Assembly (NCBI GenBank): GCA_016869215.1 | Contig: VGEP01000009.1 | Span: 1-64,000 of the forward strand | DNA: 64,000 bases | Direction: 5' to 3' | DNA from: Alphaproteobacteria bacterium | GTDB taxonomy: Bacteria; Pseudomonadota; Alphaproteobacteria; Rhizobiales; Xanthobacteraceae | In this document: positions 16,613 through 24,790 of the stretch, one piece after another | Layout: each line of letters opens with the position of its first letter | How positions within the stretch are numbered: position 1 is the stretch's first letter | Made by a program: the position numbers and the translations under genes | The notes under the pieces: model-generated | What the model was told of the DNA's origin: nothing | The model's database searches: none | Seen by the model: only the letters and a program-made list of their open reading frames with translations

Positions 16613-18988
16613 TCACGCGCGCTCCGCTTTAGCGTTCTGGATCGCCGTCCACACGGCGAACGGCGTCGCGGGCATCGCGATGTCGCGGATGCCGTAGTCC
16701 GACAGCGCATCGCAAATCGCGCTCACCACCACGGCGAGCGCGGGCGTGGTGCCGCCTTCGCCGCCGGCCTTGATGCCGAGCGGATTGGTGGGAGAGAGCA
16801 CCTCGACGATCTCCGCCTTGAACGACGGCAACGTGTTCGACCGCGGCATGCCGTAATCCATGAACGAGCCCGCGAGCGGCTGGCCCGAGGCAAGGTCGAG
16901 TGTGCACTGTTCCCACAGCGCCTGGCCCACGCCCTGCGCAATGCCGCCATGCGTCTGCCCGTGGACGATCATCGGATTGATGCAGCGCCCGACGTCGTCG
17001 ACGGCGGCGTAGCGCGTAAGCGCCACATGGCCGGTGTCGGGATCGACCTCGACTTCGCAGACCGCACAGCCGTTTGGGAAGACGGGATCGTGCATCTCGT
17101 GCTCGGCGGCGATGCTGAGCCCGTCCTTGAGTTCTGGCGGCAGCGTAAGCCGGGCGGCTTCCTTCGCGAGTTCCAGGAAGTCGAAGCTGCGGTTGGCGGG
17201 CGGCGCCGAGAACCGCCCGTCCTGGAACGCGACCTTGTCGGCGCTCGTGCCGAGCGCCAGCGCGGCGATGGCCTTGCCCTTGGCGATCAGCCCGGTCGAG
17301 GCCTGCGCGATGATCGTGCCGGCGTGGCGCATGGAGCGGCCCGAATGCGAGCCGCCGCCGACGCTGACGATGTCGGTGTCGCCCATCAGCACGCTGATGG
17401 TCTCGACCGGCACCGCAATGAGATCGGCCAGCACCTGCGCAAAGCTGGTTTCGTGGCCCTGTCCGCTCGGCTGCGTGCCGATGACGAGGTCGATGGTGCC
17501 GGTGGCCTTCACCTTGATCTCGGTGCGCTCGCGCGGCGAGCCGATGGAGGACTCCACGTAGTTCGCAAGCCCGAGGCCGAGCAGTTTCCCGCGCTTCTTC
17601 GCGTCGCGCTTCCTTTGCTTGAATTCGTCCCAGGCGGCGATTTGCATCGCGAGGTCCATGTTGGCCTCGTAGGTGCCGCTGTCATAGTTCATGCCGACGG
17701 CGTTGCGGTACGGCATGGCCTTCGGCCGCACCAGATTTTTGCGGCGGATGCGGATGCGGTCGATGCCGAGATCGTGCGCGGCCATGTCCATCAGCCGCTC
17801 GATGGCGAAGGTGACTTCGGGCCGCCCCGACGAACGATAGGCGTTGGTCGGCATGGTGTTGGTGAACGCCGCGCGCGCTCGCAGCGTCGCCGCCGGAATG
17901 TCGTAGGAGCCGGTGATCAGCCCTGCGCCCTTCGACAGAGGCGACAGCGACACGCAGCGGGCGCCGACGTTGGAGATGTTGTCGGCGCGCATCGCGAGGA
18001 TGCGCCCGCTCTTGTCGTACGCGAGCTCCACCTTGGTAACGAGATCGCGGCCCTGGTAGTCGGTGAGGAACGCCTCCGAGCGCGTCGCGGTGTACTTCAC
18101 CGGGCGCTTGAGCTTGCCCGCGGCCCACAGCACCAGACCGAACTCGACGTAGGGCCGGTTGCGCGCGCCGAAATTGCCGCCGACGTCGTAGGACAGAACG
18201 CGCAGCTTTTCCGGCGGGATGCCGATGACGCTCGCCATCTCCGCCTTCTGCCGCACCGCGCCGCCGGAGCCGGCGTAGAGCGTGTAGCGGCCGCTCGCGG
18301 CGTCGAACTCGGCGAGGCACGAGCGCGCCTCCATCGTCACCGCGGTGACGCGGGCGATGTCGAACTCGGCCTTCACCACATGCGCGGCATTGGCGAAGGC
18401 GCGGTCGGTCGCGGCCTTGTCGCCGAAGAAGGTGTCGGCCGGAACGTTGTCGGGGCATTCGTCCCACACCACGGCGGCGCCGGGCTTCAGCGCGTCTTCG
18501 GTGGCGCAGACGAACGGCAGCGTTTCGTAGCTGACTTCGACCGCCTCGGCGGCGTCCTGCGCCTGCGCCTTGGTCTCGGCGACCACCATCGCCACCGCCT
18601 CGCCGACGTGGCGCGCCTTGTCGGCCGGCAGCAGCATGTGCGGGCCGGCGAACACCGGCCCGCCGCCGGGGCCGGTGAGCTTCATGTCGAAGCGCGTCGC
18701 CGGCACCGGCGTGTGCGGGATCGGCTTCAATTCGTCGGCGGCGCAATCGGCGCCGGTGAGCACCGCGCGCACGCCCGGCATCGCCTGCGCCGCCCGCGTC
18801 TCGATGCGAACGATCCGCGCATGCGGATGCGGCGAGCGCACCATCGCAGCGTGGAGCTGGCCTTCGGCTGAAAAGTCGTCGCTGAAGCGGCCCTTGCCGG
18901 TGAGCAGGCGTCCGTCCTCCTTGCGGCGCACCGGATGGCCGATGGCGTTGAACGCGGTGCCGGCGGGAAATTTGGGTTGTTCGTTCAT
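16613..18988 (-). CDS. Xanthine dehydrogenase-family molybdopterin-binding large subunit (orphan)
   Basis: 791 residues from the ATG at 18988 (MNEQPKFPAGTAFN). The aldehyde oxidase/xanthine dehydrogenase a/b-hammerhead domain comes first (RRKEDGRLLTGKGRFSDDF, HAAMVRSPHPHARI). The molybdopterin-binding domain follows (GGNFGARN, NAYRSSGRPEVTFAIER, VIGTQPSGQGHETSFAQ, GGGSHSGRSMRHAG). The active-site loop AYRSSGR is not the AYRCSFR of true CO dehydrogenase. The FAD and 2Fe-2S partner subunits normally encoded alongside are absent from this window, so it may use partners elsewhere. Substrate unknown. Confidence 0.9.
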   Translation of the reverse strand: MNEQPKFPAGTAFNAIGHPVRRKEDGRLLTGKGRFSDDFSAEGQLHAAMVRSPHPHARIVRIETRAAQAMPGVRAVLTGADCAADELKPIPHTPVPATRFDMKLTGPGGGPVFAGPHMLLPADKARHVGEAVAMVVAETKAQAQDAAEAVEVSYETLPFVCATEDALKPGAAVVWDECPDNVPADTFFGDKAATDRAFANAAHVVKAEFDIARVTAVTMEARSCLAEFDAASGRYTLYAGSGGAVRQKAEMASVIGIPPEKLRVLSYDVGGNFGARNRPYVEFGLVLWAAGKLKRPVKYTATRSEAFLTDYQGRDLVTKVELAYDKSGRILAMRADNISNVGARCVSLSPLSKGAGLITGSYDIPAATLRARAAFTNTMPTNAYRSSGRPEVTFAIERLMDMAAHDLGIDRIRIRRKNLVRPKAMPYRNAVGMNYDSGTYEANMDLAMQIAAWDEFKQRKRDAKKRGKLLGLGLANYVESSIGSPRERTEIKVKATGTIDLVIGTQPSGQGHETSFAQVLADLIAVPVETISVLMGDTDIVSVGGGSHSGRSMRHAGTIIAQASTGLIAKGKAIAALALGTSADKVAFQDGRFSAPPANRSFDFLELAKEAARLTLPPELKDGLSIAAEHEMHDPVFPNGCAVCEVEVDPDTGHVALTRYAAVDDVGRCINPMIVHGQTHGGIAQGVGQALWEQCTLDLASGQPLAGSFMDYGMPRSNTLPSFKAEIVEVLSPTNPLGIKAGGEGGTTPALAVVVSAICDALSDYGIRDIAMPATPFAVWTAIQNAKAERA

Positions 18989-19015
18989 GAACGCCACTCG
19001 TTCCGTATTGGGGGC

Positions 19016-19149
19016 GTTCCCCGCGCGCGGTGCAGCGCACTTGCGCTGCGCCGCAGACGCGGGGTCCAGCTTTGAAGCCAATCACCGGGGTCCCGGGTCT
19101 GCGGCGCACCGCTCCACTTCGTTGCGCGCTGCGCCGCGCCCGGGACACG
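19016..19149. repeat. Dispersed intergenic repeat, copy 1 (GGGTCCCGGGTCTGCGGCGCACC type)
   Basis: A 134-bp GC-rich element with short arms such as CCGGGGTCCCGGGTCTG and GCGCTGCGCC..GCCCGGGACAC. The same word series recurs at 20885-21041 in the same orientation and at 24063-24236 in inverted order. All three copies lie between genes. No ORF of its own and no transposase; it looks like a MITE-like or ERIC-like repeat. Confidence 0.7.
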
Positions 19150-19167
19150 AGGACTACACAACCGCGG

Positions 19168-19599
19168 CTACCTTCGCTGCTTATCGTCCAGCGGCACCGC
19201 ATAGAGCTCCAGCCGGTGGTCGACCAGCTTGTAGCCGAGCTTGCGCGCCACCTCGGCCTGCAGCTTCTCGATCTCCTCGGACTGGAACTCGATCACCTCG
19301 CCGGTGCGCAGGTTGATCAGATGGTCGTGGTGCGAGTCGGGGATCTGCTCGTAGCGCGCACGGCCGTCGCGGAAGTCGTGGCGTTCGATGATGCCGGAAT
19401 CCTCGAACAGCTTCACCGTGCGGTAGACGGTGGAGATCGAGATGTTCTTGTCTACTTCGGCGCAGCGCCGGTACAGCTCCTCGACGTCCGGATGGTCGTC
19501 GGAGTCCGCCAGCACGCGCGCAATCACGCGGCGCTGCTCGGTCATGCGCATGCCTTTGGCGACGCACAGGGCCTCGATGTTGGTCTTGGCTGGAGTCAC
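19168..19599 (-). CDS. Fur-family metalloregulator (Fur/Mur type)
   Basis: 143 residues from a GTG at 19599 (VTPAKTNIEAL; AGAGGAA six bases upstream). A longer frame to 19689 lacks support. Winged-helix part: MRMTEQRRVIARVLADSDDHPDVEELYRRC and ISISTVYRTVKLFEDSGIIERHDF. Metal-binding motif SHHDHLINL is present. There is no CxxC zinc motif, typical of alphaproteobacterial Fur/Mur, where the protein often senses manganese and controls Mn uptake. Which metal it senses cannot be read here. Last gene of the nfu-tsaB-rimI-fur run. Confidence 0.9.
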   Translation of the reverse strand: MTPAKTNIEALCVAKGMRMTEQRRVIARVLADSDDHPDVEELYRRCAEVDKNISISTVYRTVKLFEDSGIIERHDFRDGRARYEQIPDSHHDHLINLRTGEVIEFQSEEIEKLQAEVARKLGYKLVDHRLELYAVPLDDKQRR

Positions 19600-19685
19600 G
19601 CGTTCCTCTCCGGCGGGAATAATATGGCGGCGGTGGTGGCCCGTCCATTGCGGCATTTTCGGCGCGAATTCAGGCATCTGCGCGA

Positions 19686-20171
19686 TCACGCAAGATCGCG
19701 CCGCAGCACCAGCGCGGTCGCAGCGGCGCCCTTGTCCTGCCGGTAGTATCCGGGCCGCTTGCCGACCTCGTGGAAGCCCGCGCGGGCGTAGAGCCGCCGC
19801 GCCGGTTCGTTGTCCTCGTCGACTTCGAGAAACACCGCGCGCGCGCCAAGCCCCGCAAGCCGCCGCATGTTCAGGTCAAGCAATGCGCGTGCGACGCCGC
19901 GGCCGCGCCGCGCCGAGACAACCGCGATCGAGAGAATCTCCGCCTCGTCGCCGGCGAGCCGCGACAGGATGAAGCCCGCAAAGCGCTGCCCGAGCAGCGC
20001 GCGGTGCGCCACGACATTGCGCTCCAGAAGCATCGCCTCGATTTCCGCCTCGCTCCAGCCGCGGCTGAACGAGGCCGCGTGCAGTTCTGCGATAGCGTGG
20101 GCATCGCGCGGCGAGGCTTGCAGCAGCGCGGGCACGGCGCGTGCGAACAGGCGAGAGAGAAAAGCGATCAT
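19686..20171 (-). CDS. rimI: GNAT N-acetyltransferase, RimI-like
   Basis: 161 residues. Acetyl-CoA-binding motif A is ILSIAVVSARRGRGVARALLD, followed by GARAVFLEVDEDNEPARRLYARAGFHEVGKRPGYYR, the typical RimI C-terminal pattern. RimI acetylates the N-terminal alanine of ribosomal protein S18 in E. coli; rhizobial homologues may have broader targets. The start ATG at 20171 overlaps the tsaB stop by 4 bp (ATGA), confirming coupling with tsaB, a usual partner. Confidence 0.9.
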   Translation of the reverse strand: MIAFLSRLFARAVPALLQASPRDAHAIAELHAASFSRGWSEAEIEAMLLERNVVAHRALLGQRFAGFILSRLAGDEAEILSIAVVSARRGRGVARALLDLNMRRLAGLGARAVFLEVDEDNEPARRLYARAGFHEVGKRPGYYRQDKGAAATALVLRRDLA

Positions 20172-20842
20172 CGGCGCGGCAGGCGCGCGGCGTCCTGCGG
20201 CTGCGCGTCCGGCGCGCGCAGGTAGAGCGGCTTCGGCGGACTTGTGGACTCATCCGCCGCCACGCCAAGCCGGCCGATCCAGACGATGTCAGGCGCCTCG
20301 CGGTCGTCCACCGTGGGCCGCGTCTCGGCGCTTACGGGCCACAAGGCCGCGACGAGGCCCGCGCCGGTGCCGACCACGCGCGCGCCGTCCTTCGCCGCGA
20401 TCGAGGCCGCTTCGCGCGTATCGGCGATGCGCGGGGTGCCGTGCGTCCGCCCGCCGGGCCCGAAAACCTGGAAATAGACGTGGTCGTGGCGCGCGTCGAT
20501 CGCGACTGCAACGCCGGCGTTCTCCGCCAGATGCGGTGCGGCGTAGGCCGCGAGCGTCGTGATGCCGAACGCGGGCTTGCCGGCTGCGAGCGCGATGCCG
20601 CGCGCCGCCGAGATGCCGACGCGCAGGCCGGTGAAGCTGCCCGGTCCGACGGTGGTCACGACGCGGTCGAGCGCCGTGAACGGCATGTCGGCCTGGCGCA
20701 TCACGCGCGCGATCAGCGGCATCAGCGCCTCGGCATGGCCGCGGTTCATCGGCACCGACTCATGCGCGACCCGGCCGTGCTCGGTGTCGAGCACGGCCGC
20801 GGAACAGGCGCCCAGCGCGGTATCGATGGCGAGGACTCGCAT
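20168..20842 (-). CDS. tsaB: tRNA threonylcarbamoyladenosine biosynthesis protein TsaB
   Basis: 224 residues of the ASKHA fold. N-terminal RVLAIDTALGACSAAVLD and the conserved VGPGSFTGLRVGISAARGIALAAG identify it. It is the non-catalytic partner of TsaD in t6A37 tRNA modification. ATG at 20842; overlaps rimI. The C-terminal ~100 residues are shorter and more variable, as in other TsaB proteins. Expected cellular place is cytosol. Confidence 0.94.
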   Translation of the reverse strand: MRVLAIDTALGACSAAVLDTEHGRVAHESVPMNRGHAEALMPLIARVMRQADMPFTALDRVVTTVGPGSFTGLRVGISAARGIALAAGKPAFGITTLAAYAAPHLAENAGVAVAIDARHDHVYFQVFGPGGRTHGTPRIADTREAASIAAKDGARVVGTGAGLVAALWPVSAETRPTVDDREAPDIVWIGRLGVAADESTSPPKPLYLRAPDAQPQDAARLPRR

Positions 20843-20884
20843 GGAAGCGGACTATAGCAGTGATTGACCGAAGCGACTCCTCGC

Positions 20885-21041
20885 GTTCCCCGCGCGCGGT
20901 GCAGCGCGTCAGCGGTGCCGAAAGCGCGGTTACGCGCGTCTTCGTCGCGCTATGGCAGACGCTGGGTCCCGGTTATCGCTCGTGAACCGGGGTCCCGGGT
21001 CTGCAGCGCACCACTTCGTGCTGCGCTGCGCCCGGGACATG
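20885..21041. repeat. Dispersed intergenic repeat, copy 2
   Basis: Begins GTTCCCCGCGCGCGGTGCAGCGC, as copy 1 does, and ends with CCGGGGTCCCGGGTCTG and GCGCTGCGCCCGGGACA. The middle section differs from copy 1, so the ends appear more conserved than the centre. It fills the space between the nfu stop (21047) and tsaB start (20842). Confidence 0.7.
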
Positions 21042-21046
21042 AGACC

Positions 21047-21604
21047 TCACGACGGCCGGACTTCGACCACGTCGGGCAGGTAGTGCTTTAGCAGGTTCTG
21101 GATGCCGTGGCGCAGCGTCGCCGTCGACGACGGGCAGCCCGAGCAGGCGCCCTTCATGTGCAGATAGACGACGCCGTCCTTGAAGCCCTTGAAGGTGATG
21201 TCGCCGCCGTCGTTGGCGACCGCGGGGCGCACGCGGGTCTCGAGCAGGTCCTTGATGGTCGCGACGGTCTCGGCGTCGCCGGGCTCGAAGAATTCGGAGT
21301 CCTCGGCTGCGCCGGCCTCGCCGTCCCTGATCAGCGGCGCGCCGGACATGAAGTGCTCCATGATCGCGCCGAGGATCGCGGGCTTGAGCTGCGGCCATTC
21401 GCCGGCGGCCTTGCTGACCGCGATGAAGTCCGCGCCGTAGAACACGCCGTTGACGCCCTCGATGGCGAACAGCCGCTCGGCCAGCGGCGACTTCGCGGCG
21501 TCTTCCGGCGCGCGCATTTCCAGCGTGCCGGTTTCGAGCACGGCGCGCCCCGGAAGGAACTTCAGCGTCGCCGGGTTCGGCGTGGCTTCGGTCTGGATGA
21601 ACAT
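21047..21604 (-). CDS. NifU-family Fe-S cluster carrier (Nfu)
   Basis: 185 residues from the ATG at 21604 (MFIQTEATPNPATLKFLPG). The first ~87 residues are the Nfu N-terminal domain; the rest is the NifU C-terminal domain with the cluster ligands C154 and C157 in ACSGCPSS. It carries assembled Fe-S clusters to target enzymes. The frame also stays open to 21625, but the family start is the one chosen. First gene of the nfu-tsaB-rimI-fur series, separated from tsaB by a repeat. Confidence 0.93.
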   Translation of the reverse strand: MFIQTEATPNPATLKFLPGRAVLETGTLEMRAPEDAAKSPLAERLFAIEGVNGVFYGADFIAVSKAAGEWPQLKPAILGAIMEHFMSGAPLIRDGEAGAAEDSEFFEPGDAETVATIKDLLETRVRPAVANDGGDITFKGFKDGVVYLHMKGACSGCPSSTATLRHGIQNLLKHYLPDVVEVRPS

Positions 21605-21694
21605 CGGGCTTCTCCTTGGCCGCAACCGGGTTCAAGGCCCGGCGGGCGGGACAAACATAGCAGATAAGTGGCGATTCCGGGTGGAAGGGTCAAC

Positions 21695-22195
21695 CTACGC
21701 CAGCGCGTCGATTTCCTCGTTGCTGAGGTGCCCGGGCACGATCGCGACCGGAATCGGGTAGTCGCCTGCGGTCTTGCCGATGCTGGAGACCAGCGGCCCC
21801 GGCCCGTCCTTGCCGGTGGCGGCGGCCAGCACCAGGATCGCGATGTCCTCGTCCTCTTCGAGCAGCTTGAGTATCTGCTCCGCGGTGCCGCCCTCGCGCA
21901 CCACGCGCTCCGGGGTGACGCCGGCGATGCCGTTGGCCCGCGAGGCGTATTTCTCCAGCGACGCGTTCGCCTCCTCGTGCGCCTCCTGCTTCATGATGTC
22001 GGCGACGCCGAGCCATTGCTGGTTGTGGTCGCCGGTCTCGATCACCCGCAGCATCACGAGGCCCGCGCCGACGCGCGCGGCCCGGCGCGCCGCGAAATAG
22101 ACCGCGCGGTCGCACTCCTCGGTATCGTCGATCACCACCAGCCACTTCGGCTTGTGCCCGGCTTCGTAGCTGCGGCGTCTCCGAATCGTCGTCAT
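21695..22195 (-). CDS. Universal stress protein (UspA) domain protein
   Basis: 166 residues from the ATG at 22195 (MTTIRRRRSYEAGHKPKWLVVID). The Usp fold shows in WLVVIDDTEECDRAVYFAARRAARVGAGLVMLRV and in EQILKLLEEDEDIAILVLAAAT. The usual ATP-binding G-2x-G-9x-G(S/T) motif appears replaced by AATGKDGPGPLVSSIG, so nucleotide binding is uncertain. The longer frame up to 22429 runs into a duplicated fragment of trpS and is not used. It follows trpS in the same direction, after the toxin-antitoxin insertion. Confidence 0.85.
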   Translation of the reverse strand: MTTIRRRRSYEAGHKPKWLVVIDDTEECDRAVYFAARRAARVGAGLVMLRVIETGDHNQQWLGVADIMKQEAHEEANASLEKYASRANGIAGVTPERVVREGGTAEQILKLLEEDEDIAILVLAAATGKDGPGPLVSSIGKTAGDYPIPVAIVPGHLSNEEIDALA

Positions 22196-22318
22196 GGTCG
22201 TTCGGCCCTGGCGGTGGTTCGGCGGATGGCGGCAAATGGTGGCACGGCGTTCGGCCACGGCACAAGCCGCGCGGCTGCCCGGATTTTGCGCTGCGGCGGA
22301 GGAACCGCAGTGGATCAG

Positions 22319-22365
22319 CGCCGCACGAAGCCGACGATGTCCTTGACCGCCTTCATGGTTTCGGT
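22319..22365. repeat. Direct repeat, distal copy of the trpS 3' end (47 bp)
   Basis: Identical over 47 bp to 22942-22988, which encodes the last 15 codons or so of trpS. Read in the trpS frame this copy still encodes [15 protein letters not shown]-type sequence and runs into an in-frame TGA (22317-22315). It starts 11 bp downstream of the toxin stop codon. The two copies bracket the toxin-antitoxin genes with a period of 623 bp. Confidence 0.9.
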
Positions 22366-22376
22366 CGGGCGGCGAG

Positions 22377-22670
22377 TCAGAGGTCGGAATATTCGCGCTC
22401 CTGCGCAGCATGCTGAATTGCAACCACAACGGCTTCGCCCTGGGCCGGAGCGACTGTGTAGTAGATCAGATACGGATAGCGCGGTACGATCAGCTTGCGC
22501 ACATCTTCGACGCCTTGCTGGCGTCCCGCGTTCGGGAAACGGGTCAGGATATTCAGACTGTCGAGTATTGCATCGCGGACGCGCAATGCGGCGGAAGGAT
22601 TGCGGGCGCGGATGTAATCGGCGATGTCGGAGAGGTCGCGCGCTGCGCGCCGGCTGATCCGGACCTTCAT
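22377..22670 (-). CDS. ParE/RelE-superfamily toxin
   Basis: 97 residues. The N-terminal KVRISRRAARDLSDIADYI, the central LDSLNILTRFPNAGRQ and the C-terminal DVRKLIVPRYPYLIYYTV are typical of the ParE/RelE fold, with the conserved arginine and tyrosine stretch near the end. It would poison gyrase or translation; which one is not readable. The ATG at 22670 overlaps the antitoxin stop by 4 bp. The pair sits inside a 47-bp direct repeat of trpS. Confidence 0.9.
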   Translation of the reverse strand: MKVRISRRAARDLSDIADYIRARNPSAALRVRDAILDSLNILTRFPNAGRQQGVEDVRKLIVPRYPYLIYYTVAPAQGEAVVVAIQHAAQEREYSDL

Positions 22671-22894
22671 CGCTCGAAGCGGCGGAACGCGGCTGCGACC
22701 TCCTCATCGGACGCAAACTCGCGGCGCTTGGCTTGCGCGAGGCCTTCGAGGACGGCAGGCAGATGCGCCGGATTGATCGGCTCCGGCTCCGCTTCGGCTT
22801 TCGCCCAATGGAGCAAGGCCCGCGCGATTTCGTCCTGGCTCTCGGCCGGCAATTGACGAACCGCTTCGAGCGCCTGTTCCAGGAGCTTGGTCAT
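22667..22894 (-). CDS. Antitoxin of the ParE/RelE pair
   Basis: 75 residues. N-terminal LEQALEAVRQLPAESQDEIARALL is a typical short helical DNA-binding or dimer segment of antitoxins, and the C-terminal ASDEEVAAAFRRFER matches the toxin-neutralising tail of many such partners. It precedes the toxin and overlaps it (ATGA), the usual order. Probably represses its own promoter in the 43 bp between its start and the trpS stop. Confidence 0.85.
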   Translation of the reverse strand: MTKLLEQALEAVRQLPAESQDEIARALLHWAKAEAEPEPINPAHLPAVLEGLAQAKRREFASDEEVAAAFRRFER

Positions 22895-22937
22895 AAAATC
22901 AGGATACCGCGAATCGGCTCCGATATGAAGCCGCGCC

Positions 22938-23981
22938 CTACCGCCGCACGAAGCCGACGATGTCCTTGACCGCCTTCATGGTTTCGGTGGCGATCGCCTG
23001 CGCGCGCGCGGAGCCGTCGGCCAGGATCGAATCGATATACGCCGGGTCCTGCATCAGCCGCCGCACCTCCTTGCCGATCGGATCGAGCTTGGCGACCAGG
23101 AGGTCGGTCAGCGCCGGCTTGAACGCGGAGAACTGCGCGCCGCCGTGATGCCGCAGCACCTCGGCCTTGCTGATGCCCGCGACCGCCGCATAGATGCTGA
23201 CGAGATTGTCCGCCTCGGGGCGGTGATCGAGACCCTTTTCCTCGCTCGGCAGCGCGTCGGGATCGGTCTTGGCGCGGCGGATTTTCAGCGCGATGGCGTC
23301 GGCGTCGTCGGTCATGTTGATGCGCGACTGGTCGGACGGGTCCGACTTCGACATTTTCTTGGTGCCGTCGCGCAGCGACATCACCCGCGTCGCCGGGCCC
23401 TGGATCAGCGGCTCGGGCTGCGGAAAGAACGCCTCGCCGTGGCCGCGCGCCGCGATCGAAGCGCCGAAATCGTTGTTGAACTTCTGCGCGATGTCGCGCG
23501 AAAGCTCCAGGTGCTGCTTCTGGTCCTCGCCGACCGGCACGTGGGTCGCGAGATAGAGCAGGATGTCCGCTGCCATGAGAGTCGGATAGGCGTAGAGCCC
23601 GACCGAGACGTTCTCGCGGTCCTTGCCGGCCTTCTCCTTGAACTGGGTCATGCGGTTGAGCCAGCCGAGGCGGGCGACGCAGTTGAACACCCAGGCCAGC
23701 TCGGCGTGCTCGGCGACCTGGCTCTGGTTGAACACGATGTGCTTCTTCGGATCGATGCCCGCCGCGATGTAGGACGCGGTGACGTCGCGGATCGCCGCCG
23801 GCAGCTCGTTCGGGTCCTGCCAGACCGTGATGGCGTGCAGGTCGACCACGCAGTAGATGCACTCGTGGCTCTGCTGCAGCTCGACGAATTTGACGATCGC
23901 GCCGAGGTAATTGCCGAGATGCAGGCTGCCGCTCGGCTGAATGCCCGAGAACACCCGCTGCTTGAACTGCTTGCCCGCCAT
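22938..23981 (-). CDS. trpS: Tryptophan-tRNA ligase
   Basis: 347 residues from the ATG at 23981 ([18 protein letters not shown]); a TTG six codons upstream is also in frame. Class I motifs are present: the HIGH-type [11 protein letters not shown] and [11 protein letters not shown]. Length matches bacterial TrpRS. Its 3' end (22942-22988) is duplicated 623 bp downstream. The gene is therefore intact but its end may be an imported copy. The gene reads into the toxin-antitoxin cassette. Confidence 0.97.
   Translation of the reverse strand: MAGKQFKQRVFSGIQPSGSLHLGNYLGAIVKFVELQQSHECIYCVVDLHAITVWQDPNELPAAIRDVTASYIAAGIDPKKHIVFNQSQVAEHAELAWVFNCVARLGWLNRMTQFKEKAGKDRENVSVGLYAYPTLMAADILLYLATHVPVGEDQKQHLELSRDIAQKFNNDFGASIAARGHGEAFFPQPEPLIQGPATRVMSLRDGTKKMSKSDPSDQSRINMTDDADAIALKIRRAKTDPDALPSEEKGLDHRPEADNLVSIYAAVAGISKAEVLRHHGGAQFSAFKPALTDLLVAKLDPIGKEVRRLMQDPAYIDSILADGSARAQAIATETMKAVKDIVGFVRR
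22942..22988. repeat. Direct repeat, trpS-proximal copy (47 bp)
   Basis: This copy is the true 3' end of the present trpS reading frame; it is identical to 22319-22365. The base immediately before and after the 47-bp match differs between copies (C against G at one end, G against C at the other), so the duplication has sharp limits. The trpS stop here is TAG, while the distal copy ends in TGA. Confidence 0.9.
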
Positions 23982-24062
23982 GATTGCTTGCCCGCTCAAT
24001 GACCGGACCCCGTGTTGCGGGCGTCACATTCCATACGGGGCAGGGGGATGCAAGCGGAGGCT

Positions 24063-24236
24063 CGTGTCCCGGGCGCGGCGCAGCGCGAAACGAAGTGCAG
24101 CGGTGCGCCGCAGACCCGGGACCCCGGTTTTCGGCATTCACAGGCGAACCGGGGTCCCGGATCGGCGATGCATCGTTTCGCGCCACCGCGCGCGAGCGCG
24201 CATGGCGCTCATGCTGCACCGCGTCCGGGACACGCC
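24063..24236. repeat. Dispersed intergenic repeat, copy 3 (inverted)
   Basis: Begins GTGTCCCGGGCGCGGCGCAGCGC and contains GCAGACCCGGGACCCCGG and AACCGGGGTCCCGG, the same words as copies 1 and 2 but in opposite order. It fills most of the 299-bp space between trpS and the first thioesterase. No ORF in it is credible. Confidence 0.65.
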
Positions 24237-24280
24237 CGCATCGCTTCCCGCCCTTGCGCCGCAATGCTAAGAGCCGCGCC

Positions 24281-24757
24281 ATGTCCACGACCGACACCCC
24301 CGCAGCCCCGCCCGCCACGAAGCCGAAGCGCCCGCCGCCCGCGCCGTTCGATCCCGCCGCGCACGGCTGGGAGCCCTACGGCCTCGACGACAAGGGCTTC
24401 ATCGGCCTCGTCGGCCCGTGGTGGCAGCGCGCCCGGGGCGACAGCTTCGACTACGCCTTCCTCGCCGAGGACAAGCACCACAACCGCCGCGGCGTGGTGC
24501 AGGGCGGCATGATCATGACCTTTGCCGACCGCGCCATGGGCATGACCTGCTGGCACGCCAACGGCCGCGTGCCGCAGGCGACGGTGCAGCTCGACGTGCA
24601 TTTCATCGACGCCGTTCAAATCGGCGAGTTCGTCGAGTGCAAGGCCAAGGTGGTCCGCCGCACGCGCGCGCTGGTGTTCATGAGCGGCGAGCTGGTCGTG
24701 GGCGAGCGGGTGGTCGCGACCGCGAGCGGCGTATGGAAGACGCTGGGGAAGCAGTGA
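24281..24757 (+). CDS. PaaI-type hotdog thioesterase, copy A
   Basis: 158 residues from the ATG at 24281 (MSTTDTPAAPPATKPK). The hotdog core covers about residues 20-155, with the family pattern HHNRRGVVQGGMIMTFADRAMG around the active-site helix and RTRALVFMSGELVVGERVVATASGVW at the end. Such enzymes hydrolyse acyl-CoA or aryl-CoA thioesters in the cytosol; the substrate is unknown. A close paralogue follows at 25037, separated by palindromic repeats. Confidence 0.88.
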   Translation: MSTTDTPAAPPATKPKRPPPAPFDPAAHGWEPYGLDDKGFIGLVGPWWQRARGDSFDYAFLAEDKHHNRRGVVQGGMIMTFADRAMGMTCWHANGRVPQATVQLDVHFIDAVQIGEFVECKAKVVRRTRALVFMSGELVVGERVVATASGVWKTLGKQ

Positions 24758-24790
24758 GCGTCTGAACGGCGGCGAGGCATACGCGCTTCT

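Noticed and set aside
16346-18871. 841-codon plus-strand ORF over the molybdoenzyme gene
   Set aside because: Antisense shadow of a gene with complete catalytic motifs; no domain recognisable in it.
16613-18988. Form I CO dehydrogenase large subunit (CoxL)
   Set aside because: Active-site loop is AYRSSGR, not AYRCSFR, and CoxM/CoxS are missing.
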